Origin: Desulfobacterales bacterium HSG17 | GTDB lineage: Bacteria > Desulfobacterota > Desulfobacteria > Desulfobacterales > Desulfococcaceae | DNA: 64,000 bases | Direction: 5' to 3' | NCBI GenBank assembly: GCA_030377945.1 | Contig: JAUCGD010000001.1 | Location: 5,191-69,190 of the forward strand | Part shown: in pieces, positions 1 to 8,473 of the stretch | Layout: the number at the start of each line of letters is the position of its first letter | Position numbering within the stretch: position 1 is the stretch's first letter | Notes under the pieces: model-generated | Database searches by the model: none | What the model saw: only the letters and a program-made list of their open reading frames with translations | What the model was told of the DNA's origin: nothing | Translations under genes and position numbers: made by a program

Positions 1-258
1 AAAGCCTATGATATATTGGAGCCTCTTATCATGGGAACCTTGAACAATATCAAGGCACGGGGCTGTATTAATGCCCTTACAGGCCCTGTGGCTCGTGGAG
101 ATGATGAAATTGTCTCAAGACACCTTAAGGATATTGATAAAAAAATGCCGCAATTTTCAAAGTTTTACCGTATGCTAGGGCAATACACCCTTGATATTGC
201 AAGTCAAAGGGGCGAGCTCTCAGAAACCGACAGACAAAAACTTAGTGATTTATTTTAA
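1..258 (+). CDS. C-terminal part of DUF2520 / Rossmann-like oxidoreductase-type protein (5' end outside window)
   Basis: The reading frame is open from the first base of the window and ends at TAA 256-258, so only the last 85 or so residues are present. The helical segment with IMGTLNNIKARG, ALTGPVARGD and MLGQYTLDIA resembles the C-terminal domain of DUF2520 proteins, which pair an NADP-binding Rossmann-like N-terminus with a helical domain. The TTG at 16 is very unlikely to be the true start because the frame continues upstream with matching composition. The cellular role of this family is not established. The family call rests on motif recall only. Confidence 0.6.
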   Translation, partial: KAYDILEPLIMGTLNNIKARGCINALTGPVARGDDEIVSRHLKDIDKKMPQFSKFYRMLGQYTLDIASQRGELSETDRQKLSDLF

Positions 259-317
259 TCTTTTCAGGTGTTCAACCACCTGAACTGGTTTTCAAGTAAT
301 TTTTTCTTATAATTTTG

Positions 318-3302
318 TTAAATCTTAAACAGCTTTAACTGCCTGCCTTGTTTTTCAAGTTGAACATTTGCCTTGTCAAGATTTGTCTTGTTTGAGATGA
401 CAGAAATTCCCTTTTGGGTTTCATCTATTGAGAAATATTTCCGGGCAATATCTTTAATCCTTTTTTTATCAAGCTGCAGCAACACGTTCTTGAACTGCTG
501 GCGGATATCATCATCAAGTTTTGTAATATCCCTGTAAAAGGCTTTCATGGCAGCAGGTCCCGGAGTTTCAGGCTTATCTATTTCAGAACAGACCTGCAAA
601 ATAGCTTCTTTAACATCAGTTTGGGTGTAATCACCATTGACTATATAATCGCAAGCTTTTTTATAGACATCCAGAGTTCTTTTAATATGGGGATCTCTGT
701 ATGATCCAAATGAAAAAATACCCTCTTCGCTGTTGTAAATGGCAAAGCCTCCATAGGCTCCGCCCTTTTCCCTGATTTCCCTGTGAAGATAGAGAGAACG
801 AAGTATTTTACTGATTACTGCAAGCCCGGGAGAGTCTTCATGGGTTATACCAACAGTTTTAAAGGACTGCCCAACAAAGGAGACAGAGGTATTGGTATAC
901 CAGCCGTCACAGGGTACGTTCCTGCTATAGGATAAATCCGGAGTAAAAAAAGATGTACCGTCATTATCAGGCAGAAGGTCATGAATTGATTGAATCTTGC
1001 TTTCTGCACTTATAATAGCATCAGCCCCACCAATTAAAGCAGGCTTGAAATTACTCTTTTTTAATACTGATTTACCAATTACGATAAGGTTGTCTGACAG
1101 GGTTTTCAGGATTTTATCTGTATTGTCACCTGTCTCGATCAGTTCGGTCATTTTTTTTATAAATTGATACTGGGCAATGCCATGCCAGAGTTCATTAATA
1201 TAGGAAGCCTTGGAAAGATGTCTTGAAGAGAGAGAAATGGCATATCGATGACCTGTTGAGACAATGGAAGCTTCCATTCCTGCCTTGTATTGAAGCAAAA
1301 GGTTTTTTAACCTTTCAAAATCCTGGAAATTATACTCTTCAAGACACTCTTTTATCAGGTCAAATAGCTTGTCAATATTCCGGTCAAGAGCCTTTCCCTG
1401 AACAGCAAGGAATGAATGTGACTGCGCTTCTTTAGAAAAATAGGTTCCTGAAAAAGGAGATATGGATACTCCGCCAGTATAAAGATCCATGAACGCTGCT
1501 ATTTTATCATAGGAATTTTTCTTTGTTCCAGAATTTGTGAATGCTCTGCAAAAAAATGGTACAAGACCAAAAAGTTCAGATGGAATAGATCCTGCTCCCA
1601 CAGGACAGGTAAAATACAAGATACCTGATGTTGCCTTATCATAGCAGGTTGAAAAATTCACATCCTTAATTGTATCAGGCTTTATAATCTCTATCTGGGG
1701 AGGAATATCAGCAAGATCCAGGGTTGGCAGAATTGAAATATCTTCCTGGCTCTCCTGGAGCGCTTCAAGAGTTCTGGTATCTTTTTTTATCTGCTCAATA
1801 TCCTGTTTTTTTAACTGTTTAAAAATATTTTTAAGCTCTTTTTTTGTCTCATTGATTGTTTTTTGTTCAAGTTTGGCATCAGGCTCAAGGGTGAAAACAA
1901 CTCTGTGGGAATTTTCAAGGAAATACTGCCTTAATTTATTTTCAAGAAATCCCTCTTTTTCCAACTCCTGCTTCAGCTTATTCAAGTCATCGTCAATATT
2001 GATACAGGAGACAGGATCACCATCATGGATAAGTGTCCCGGCAAAGGAAAGAAGTAGTTTTATCCCGAATGGATAAGGAGTATTTGTGATCTCTTTTCTA
2101 TGAAATTCAATCTGGTGAATTGCAGAATCAATAAGATTTTTTTCAATTCCACTATCTGCAGCATTTTTAATGGTGGAAAAAATAATTTCTTCCATTTTTG
2201 AAACTGAATCTTTTGAGATATCTTTTAAGCCACAGGCAAACATGGTGTCCCTGTTGTCAGAGTCAAATCCCGTTGCATCGGATAAAGAAGAGCCAAGATT
2301 TGAATCTATCAGGGCTTTTCGTAACGGGGAAGCTGCATTGGCAAGAAGTACCTGCTCCAGAATAGTTAATACAAGAATTTCAAAGGAATCTTTAATATCA
2401 CATGTCAGCCATGCCACACATGCCTGATATTTTTTTGATGCATCTTCAGGATCAGAATAAGCATAACTCTGGTTTTTTATTCTGGGATTTTCCCAGCGAG
2501 GTTGTGCTGGAACCTTTGAATCCATCTCAAGCAGCTCAAAGTTATCAAGCACTTTCTGGGATATAAATAAAAGGCTCTCTTCCAGAGGCAGATTTCCGTA
2601 AGTATAAAAAAATGAGTTGGAAGGGTGATAATATTTGCCATGGAACTCTTTTAACTCTTTCCAGCTTAAGTTTGGTATTTCAGAGGGCTCACCTCCTGAA
2701 TTATTTTTATAGGTGGTATCAGGATATAAAGCAGCAAGTAGAGATCTTCCCATGACCTGGGACGGAGAAGACATGGCACCTTTCATCTCATTATATACAA
2801 CACCTTTATATTCCAGTTCAGGATCATCACTCCCACTGCCTTCAAGAAGTTCAAGGCGGTGACCCTCCTGCTTAAAACTCAACTGGTCAATTTTCGGGAA
2901 AAAAGCTGCATCAAGATAAACCTCCATCAAGTTATAATAATCTTTTTTATTCTGGGTGGAAAAAGGATACATTGTCCAGTCAGATGCGGTAAAAGCATTC
3001 ATAAAAGTAGAAAGACTTCTTTTGAGCATGGAAAAAAAAGGATCCCGGACATTAAATTTTTTTGATCCGCATAAGACTGTATGTTCCAGAATGTGGGCAA
3101 CTCCTGAAGAGTCCGAAGGGACAGTTCTGAAAAACACGCCAAATGTATTTTCCTTGTCCCTGTTTACAATATGAATATGTTTAGCTTTTGTTTTTATATG
3201 TTTAAGCTCCACCATGACAGAGTCAATGGATTCAAGCCTGGTGACATTTTTGATTAAATATCCGCAAAGTTTCTGACCTTTTTTGAATTGTGTTGTTTCC
3301 AT
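318..3302 (-). CDS. M16C (PreP/Cym1-like) insulinase-family zinc metalloprotease
   Basis: A 994-residue protein, the usual size for the M16C subfamily, in which two M16 halves form a closed peptide-digesting chamber. The inverted zinc motif HILEH is at residues 70-74, in the context SSGVAHILEHTVLCGS. The distal glutamate expected about 75 residues later is supplied by the VVYNEMKGAMSSP segment. A second, catalytically inactive M16 half and the REKGGAYGG segment, typical of the substrate-binding C-terminal half, lie in the last 200 residues. There is no signal peptide, so it is probably a cytosolic peptidase that degrades short peptides. The start is supported by AAGGAA about 7 nt upstream. 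It is transcribed divergently from rsmA. Confidence 0.9.
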   Translation of the reverse strand: METTQFKKGQKLCGYLIKNVTRLESIDSVMVELKHIKTKAKHIHIVNRDKENTFGVFFRTVPSDSSGVAHILEHTVLCGSKKFNVRDPFFSMLKRSLSTFMNAFTASDWTMYPFSTQNKKDYYNLMEVYLDAAFFPKIDQLSFKQEGHRLELLEGSGSDDPELEYKGVVYNEMKGAMSSPSQVMGRSLLAALYPDTTYKNNSGGEPSEIPNLSWKELKEFHGKYYHPSNSFFYTYGNLPLEESLLFISQKVLDNFELLEMDSKVPAQPRWENPRIKNQSYAYSDPEDASKKYQACVAWLTCDIKDSFEILVLTILEQVLLANAASPLRKALIDSNLGSSLSDATGFDSDNRDTMFACGLKDISKDSVSKMEEIIFSTIKNAADSGIEKNLIDSAIHQIEFHRKEITNTPYPFGIKLLLSFAGTLIHDGDPVSCINIDDDLNKLKQELEKEGFLENKLRQYFLENSHRVVFTLEPDAKLEQKTINETKKELKNIFKQLKKQDIEQIKKDTRTLEALQESQEDISILPTLDLADIPPQIEIIKPDTIKDVNFSTCYDKATSGILYFTCPVGAGSIPSELFGLVPFFCRAFTNSGTKKNSYDKIAAFMDLYTGGVSISPFSGTYFSKEAQSHSFLAVQGKALDRNIDKLFDLIKECLEEYNFQDFERLKNLLLQYKAGMEASIVSTGHRYAISLSSRHLSKASYINELWHGIAQYQFIKKMTELIETGDNTDKILKTLSDNLIVIGKSVLKKSNFKPALIGGADAIISAESKIQSIHDLLPDNDGTSFFTPDLSYSRNVPCDGWYTNTSVSFVGQSFKTVGITHEDSPGLAVISKILRSLYLHREIREKGGAYGGFAIYNSEEGIFSFGSYRDPHIKRTLDVYKKACDYIVNGDYTQTDVKEAILQVCSEIDKPETPGPAAMKAFYRDITKLDDDIRQQFKNVLLQLDKKRIKDIARKYFSIDETQKGISVISNKTNLDKANVQLEKQGRQLKLFKI

Positions 3303-3482
3303 ATATTTATTTTTCCTTGATTATTGGCAATACCTGTTGTTTCCTGTTTTTCAGACAGTTTTTAAAATTATTTTTAAAATTTCTGTATTCTTGACATAAA
3401 TATACTTTACATGTGATATATACATCTTTCCAAATAGTATAGGTGATGAAGGGAAAAATTACAATAACCATAAGGCTGCCAA

Positions 3483-4351
3483 ATGACATATCCCGGGCAA
3501 TTGCTTAAACAAGAACAATTATATGCCGGTAAAGAGCTGGGACAAAATTTTCTATCCAACCCTGCAACAGCACAAATGATTGTACAAAAAACCGGGATAT
3601 CAGATAAAATCAGTGTCCTGGAAATAGGTCCTGGCCTTGGAGCTTTGACAATCCCACTGGCTCAGACTGCTTTGCATGTTACAGCTGTTGAAAAAGATTC
3701 CCGCCTGATCCCTGTTTTACAGCAGGAGCTTGATAAGGAGAATTTAAAAAATGTTACTATTATTAATAAAGATATTTTAAAAGTCAATTTTCATGAAATA
3801 GCCCCCCCCCAGATAAAACAAAGAAAAAAAGTGCAATAAATAAAAATGTGGTCATTGGAAATCTTCCCTATAATATTTCATCACAAATTTTGTTCAGGCT
3901 TGTTGAACAGAGATTCTGCATTGAAAAGGCATTTTTAATGTTTCAAAAAGAACTTGCAACAAGGATTATAGCTCCTCCAGGTAAAAAAAATTATTCAAGA
4001 CTGGCTGCTGTTGTTCAATATGCTGCTGATATAGATTTTGTTGCAGACATAGGACCATCTTCTTTTTTCCCAAAACCTGAAATAACTTCAACTATTTTAC
4101 AATTTAAATTTTTCCACAAAAAAGAGCTTGATCAAGCCCAGGAAAAAATATTATTTAATGTAATCAAAGCTGCCTTTTCAAAGCGCAGAAAGTCATTGAA
4201 AAATTCAATGGCTGGGGGTGAATTTAATTTTGAAAAGAGTTTTGTGGTCAAGGCTTTGGAACAAGCCGGGATAGATCCTGTCAGGCGTGCGGAAACGTTA
4301 AATGTTGAAGAGTTTAAGCTGTTGGCAAAAGCTGTAGACAAATTGTTGTAA
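3483..4351 (+). pseudogene. rsmA: rsmA (ksgA) 16S rRNA dimethyladenosine transferase, split by a -1 frame break at a C9 tract
   Basis: RsmA dimethylates two adjacent adenosines in helix 45 of 16S rRNA. The N-terminal part (3483-3839) carries KELGQNFLSNP and the SAM-binding motif LEIGPGLGALT. The remainder, in another frame (about 3803-4351), carries the catalytic NLPYNISS motif and the usual C-terminal domain with AFSKRRKSLKNS. The frames meet at a run of nine C (3802-3810). One extra C would give an uninterrupted protein of about 290 residues, normal for the family. The possible explanations are a homopolymer sequencing error, a true indel, or slippage-dependent expression. The downstream half could start independently at GTG 3848, but it would lack SAM motif I. 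Confidence 0.88.
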
Positions 4352-4422
4352 AATTATCTATTATTTAGTAACCAGCCTGGAAAACATGCTGAAGCAATAT
4401 TAAACTTTATAAGGGGTTTTAA

Positions 4423-5862
4423 ATGGTGAATACAAGAATTTCCATAGACAATCTCATTGAAATTGTTAGAACCGGTGGAAAAATTCAAACTGGTGTTGAT
4501 GTTTATAATGACAACGGCATCCTGCTTCTTGACAAGGATGTCCTTGTAGAAAAAGTTAAAATTCTTGAGATTATCAAAAAAAGCGGCATCAATTCTGTGC
4601 CTGTCAGCACAGTATCAAATGGCGGGCTATGGGATGACAGCGGAAATTTAATCAATGTTGGTACTGATGGATTAGTTGATCTTGAATCTTCTGATGAAAA
4701 AACTGTAGCAGAACCTGTGATTGAAGCACCAGAGACAGGAGGTGCTGTTCCTGATCTTGCAACAAATGAAATTGAAACAAGACTTCAGGAAATTGAAGAG
4801 ATAAAAAAAGAGGCATCTCAAAAATTTACAGAGGCCAAAGATACTGTAAAAAAAGTCTTAACCGATATTAAAAACACAGGTGGTGAATTTGATTACAACG
4901 AAGTTCAGGATAATGTTGCTGATCTCGTTGATTTTCTCATTGTAAAAGATAACCCATTTTCCTTTCTTACCAAGGAGATATTGTCCTATGATGATTATCT
5001 CTATAATCACTGTGTTCAGGTCTGTACCATAGGAACAGCAATTGTTAACAGGTTTAACATACATTTTTCAGGAGTTGTTGATGATCTGCTCAAGGGTAAT
5101 TCATCTGATATTTTTAATCCCTTTGAAAAAGAGAGTGATAAAAGCAGCAGCTCTTATACCTGCTATTACGATGATGATTTAAATGATATCTCTCTGGGAT
5201 TTTTCCTCCATGATATTGGAAAAATTCTTGTTCCAGATGAAGTTTTAAACAAAAAAGGAAAATTAACAGATAAAGAATTTGATGAGGTAAGAAAACACTC
5301 ATATGAATACGGAATTAAGATCATTGAAAAAAATAAAATTAAAAATTCTGCTATAAAAAACATTATTAAATATCACCATGCTCCGCTTTATACAGGAGAA
5401 CAAAGATGTTACCCCGATGATAAACCCCACACACAAATTCCACTTTATACAAGAATATGCAAACTTGCTGATATCTATGATGCCATGACATCCAAGCGGT
5501 GTTATAAAGAAGCTATCAATCCCATCAGTGTTGTGACCAAACTGTTCAGGGAATATGCAAAAAAAGACCATATCCTCCAATATATTCTCCACTCTTTTGT
5601 TAAAAGCATAGGTATTTATCCTCCGGGAAGCATTGTATTTTTAAGAAACGGTCAGATGGCCTATGTGCTTGAAAGTGCAGGTCCCATTGTGCTTCCCTTT
5701 ACAGACAAACAGAGAAATACCCTGAAAAATAAACCAGATCCAATAAATATTGGTGATTCGGGAGTTGCAAAGGATAAAATGATTGATTCCAGGAAAAGCG
5801 TGAAAATGCCCAAGGATGTTTATGATCTTCTGCCATCCTTTATAAAAAAGATAATAACCTGA
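4423..5862 (+). CDS. HD-GYP-type phosphohydrolase domain protein with degenerate GYP motif
   Basis: A 479-residue soluble protein. Residues 1-65 form a small N-terminal domain (VYNDNGILLLDKD) like those found in front of HD-GYP domains, followed by a charged helical stretch (about 110-145) that may be a coiled coil. The HD domain contains HDIGK at 263-267, the HH pair at 318-319, and the LADIYDAMTSKRCYK block. Canonical HD-GYP enzymes hydrolyse cyclic di-GMP and carry HHE...DGxGYP. Here the corresponding segment reads HHAPLYTGEQRCYP, so the glutamate and the GYP glycine are replaced. The metal ligands look intact, but the substrate may differ or activity may be reduced. It probably stands alone, 71 nt after rsmA. 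Confidence 0.82.
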   Translation: MVNTRISIDNLIEIVRTGGKIQTGVDVYNDNGILLLDKDVLVEKVKILEIIKKSGINSVPVSTVSNGGLWDDSGNLINVGTDGLVDLESSDEKTVAEPVIEAPETGGAVPDLATNEIETRLQEIEEIKKEASQKFTEAKDTVKKVLTDIKNTGGEFDYNEVQDNVADLVDFLIVKDNPFSFLTKEILSYDDYLYNHCVQVCTIGTAIVNRFNIHFSGVVDDLLKGNSSDIFNPFEKESDKSSSSYTCYYDDDLNDISLGFFLHDIGKILVPDEVLNKKGKLTDKEFDEVRKHSYEYGIKIIEKNKIKNSAIKNIIKYHHAPLYTGEQRCYPDDKPHTQIPLYTRICKLADIYDAMTSKRCYKEAINPISVVTKLFREYAKKDHILQYILHSFVKSIGIYPPGSIVFLRNGQMAYVLESAGPIVLPFTDKQRNTLKNKPDPINIGDSGVAKDKMIDSRKSVKMPKDVYDLLPSFIKKIIT

Positions 5863-5983
5863 CAGGCTGTTACAGAACAGGAATGTCATCAACTTCTGTG
5901 TTGGTATAGAATTGACATCTCTTAGATGATTGTTAAAATACAATTGCGTAAGATTATTGATATGAACTAATTAAGGATATTTT

Positions 5984-7222
5984 ATGATTCAAGCAAATGA
6001 ACATTATAATAAACTAAAAGCATCTTATCTTTTTGCAGATATTGCAAAAAAAGTGGAACAATACCAACTTGAAAACCCTGAAAAACAGATTATCAAACTT
6101 GGTATTGGCGATGTGACAAATGCTCTTTGTCCTGCTGTTATCAAAGGATTTCATGCTGGTGTAGATGAAATGGCAGATGATGCAACATTTCACGGATACG
6201 GCCCAAGCCCCGGGTATGAGTTTTTACGCAAAAAAATTGCAAAAAATGATTTTCAGGACAGAGGTGCTGACATCCAGGCTGATGAGATATTTGTAAGTGA
6301 TGGGGCAAAATGTGATACAGGTAATTTCCAGGAACTGTTTTCAACAGATATCAAGGTTGCTATTCCTGATCCTGTTTATCCTGCATATCTTGATACCAAT
6401 GTTATGGCAGGCAGAACCGGAGAGTTTGAAAACGGCAGGTATAACGGAATAGTTTACATGGATTGTTCAAAAGAAAATAATTTTATGCCTGCACTCCCCA
6501 AAGAAAATGTGGATCTTATTTATCTCTGTTTTCCCAATAATCCCACAGGATCAACTGCCACAAAAAAAGAGCTGGAAAACTGGGTTAATTACGCAAAAGA
6601 TAATAAAGCATTGATCTTGTTTGATGCTGCCTATGAAGCCTTTGTAAGAGACGATAACCTTCCCAGGACAATTTATGAAATTGAGGGTGCAAAACAGGTA
6701 GCTGTGGAATTCAGGAGTTTTTCAAAGACTGCTGGATTTACCGGGACAAGATGCGGGTTTATTGTTGTTCCAAAAGAATGCATGATCTATAATTCAAAAA
6801 ATGAAAAAATATCTCTGCATGATATGTGGGACAGACGGCATGCCACAAAATTCAATGGGGTGTCCTATCCTGTTCAAAAAGCTGCTGAAGCTGTTTATTC
6901 TGATGAGGGTAAAATCCAGGTAAAAGAACAGATTGATTATTATCTTAAGAATGCTGATATAATAAGAGAAGCTGTTGAATCCCTTGGTTTTGATTATGTT
7001 GGAGGGAAACATTCACCCTACATCTGGATTAATGGGAAAGACAAGAACTCCTGGGATTTTTTCGATTTGCTGCTGAACAAAGCTTCTGTTGTATGTACAC
7101 CAGGTGCAGGCTTTGGCAGGTGCGGTGAAAAATATATCCGAATAAGTGCATTTAACAGCCTTGAAAATGTTACTCTGGCAATGGAGAAGATTAAAAAGGC
7201 TTTAACTTCAAGGTCCACATAA
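5984..7222 (+). CDS. dapL: LL-diaminopimelate aminotransferase
   Basis: A PLP-dependent class I/II aminotransferase of 412 residues, the normal length of DapL. It converts tetrahydrodipicolinate directly to LL-2,6-diaminopimelate with glutamate as amino donor, supplying lysine and peptidoglycan synthesis. Visible motifs are KLGIGDVTNALCPAV near the N-terminus, CFPNNPTGSTA, the FDAAYEAF segment, and the PLP lysine K248 in the FRSFSKTAGFTGTRCGF context. The final RISAFNSLENV block is also typical. The start is supported by TTAAGGA about 8 nt upstream. It is followed after one base by moeA, so the three genes 5984-10408 are probably co-transcribed. Confidence 0.95.
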   Translation: MIQANEHYNKLKASYLFADIAKKVEQYQLENPEKQIIKLGIGDVTNALCPAVIKGFHAGVDEMADDATFHGYGPSPGYEFLRKKIAKNDFQDRGADIQADEIFVSDGAKCDTGNFQELFSTDIKVAIPDPVYPAYLDTNVMAGRTGEFENGRYNGIVYMDCSKENNFMPALPKENVDLIYLCFPNNPTGSTATKKELENWVNYAKDNKALILFDAAYEAFVRDDNLPRTIYEIEGAKQVAVEFRSFSKTAGFTGTRCGFIVVPKECMIYNSKNEKISLHDMWDRRHATKFNGVSYPVQKAAEAVYSDEGKIQVKEQIDYYLKNADIIREAVESLGFDYVGGKHSPYIWINGKDKNSWDFFDLLLNKASVVCTPGAGFGRCGEKYIRISAFNSLENVTLAMEKIKKALTSRST

Positions 7223-7223
7223 A

Positions 7224-8456
7224 ATGAATCATTTTTTCAAGGTAAAAACCCTCGAAGAAGTGATGGCATTGACAGATAAATTTTCTTCTGTAAAAGCTGA
7301 AATAATACCTGTTTCTGATGCTTTTTCAAGAGTTCTTGCCAAAGATCTCTTTGCTGGAAAAGATATGCCTGGCTTTAGAAGAGCCACCATGGATGGATAT
7401 GCTGTTGCTGCAAATGCCACCTTTGGCGCTTCAGAATCAAATCCTGCCTGGCTTGATATAGCTGGAACAATTTTAATGGGTGAAGTTCCAGATTTTATTC
7501 TTGAACCAGGCAAGGCAGTAAAAATTTCCACCGGAGGCATGCTTCCCAAAGGGGCTGACAGTGTTGTAATGGTGGAGCATACTCAACTCATCGATGAAAC
7601 TGAAACCTGTGTGGAAATCTATAAAAGTGTAGCACCTTTGCAAAATGTTATTGATGCTTCAGAGGATTTTGCAAAGCAGGACAGGGTGTTGTCTAAGGGA
7701 ACGTTTATCCGGCCCCAAGAAGCAGGACTTGCGGCAGGGCTTGGCTTTACACATATTGAAACCTATCAGATACCAAAAGTTGGTATTATATCAACGGGCG
7801 ATGAAATAATACCCATTGACCAGGAACCTCTGCCCGGTAAAATCCGGGATATCAACTCTTACAGCCTGGCAGGTTTTATTAGGGAGGCATTTGCCACACC
7901 TGTGTTCTATGGTATTGTCAAAGATGATCCTGACGCTCTTAAAAAAACTATTGAACAGGCACTTGAAGAGACTGATATGGTCTTGATTTCAGGTGGCAGT
8001 TCTGTGGGAACAAAGGACTATACTGTGGACGTTTTGTCCTCTTTGCCTGATACTGATATTTTAGTACATGGAATGTCTGTAAGTCCTGGCAAACCGACCA
8101 TTCTTGCAAAATGTGGCAAAAAGCCTGTGTGGGGACTTCCAGGTCAGGTTGTCTCAGCCATGGTAGTCCTTAAAATTGTGATTATCCCTTTTTTAAACAG
8201 ACTCAAAGGACTTGAAAATTTAAATCCCGTAACCAGAATCCCGGCAAAACTCACCCGTAATATTGCCTCGGCCCAGGGAAGAAGGGATTTTGTCAGGGTT
8301 GAACTTGAACAAACAAATGGTCAAATGCTGGCAAAACCGGTTCTTGGTAAATCTGGATTAATTAAAACCATGATTTATGCAGATGGCCTTCTTGAGATTG
8401 GTGATAATGTTGAAGGCATGGAAAAAAACACAATAACAGATATTATTCTATTATAA
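7224..8456 (+). CDS. moeA: MoeA molybdopterin molybdotransferase (first copy)
   Basis: A 410-residue protein with the complete MoeA layout. Domain I/II carries RATMDGYAV and the ISTGGMLPKGADSVVMVEHT block. The MoCF-like domain III carries GIISTGDEI, DINSY and the ligand loop LISGGSSVGTKDYT. The C-terminal beta domain IV ends with SGLIKTMIYADGLL. MoeA inserts molybdate (or tungstate) into adenylylated molybdopterin, needed for formate dehydrogenases and related oxidoreductases common in sulfate reducers. The ATG lies one nucleotide after the dapL stop, and the next moeA starts 17 nt downstream. Confidence 0.93.
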   Translation: MNHFFKVKTLEEVMALTDKFSSVKAEIIPVSDAFSRVLAKDLFAGKDMPGFRRATMDGYAVAANATFGASESNPAWLDIAGTILMGEVPDFILEPGKAVKISTGGMLPKGADSVVMVEHTQLIDETETCVEIYKSVAPLQNVIDASEDFAKQDRVLSKGTFIRPQEAGLAAGLGFTHIETYQIPKVGIISTGDEIIPIDQEPLPGKIRDINSYSLAGFIREAFATPVFYGIVKDDPDALKKTIEQALEETDMVLISGGSSVGTKDYTVDVLSSLPDTDILVHGMSVSPGKPTILAKCGKKPVWGLPGQVVSAMVVLKIVIIPFLNRLKGLENLNPVTRIPAKLTRNIASAQGRRDFVRVELEQTNGQMLAKPVLGKSGLIKTMIYADGLLEIGDNVEGMEKNTITDIILL

Positions 8457-8473
8457 TTAAACGGGCAAAACCC

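Noticed and set aside
3307..3489. Minus-strand 60-codon frame between the protease and rsmA
   Set aside because: It overlaps the rsmA start, has no ribosome binding site upstream, and resembles nothing I know.
3790..3850. Programmed -1 ribosomal frameshifting in rsmA
   Set aside because: There is no X XXY YYZ heptamer with a downstream pseudoknot beyond the plain C-run, and no known rsmA uses frameshifting; an indel or sequencing error is simpler.
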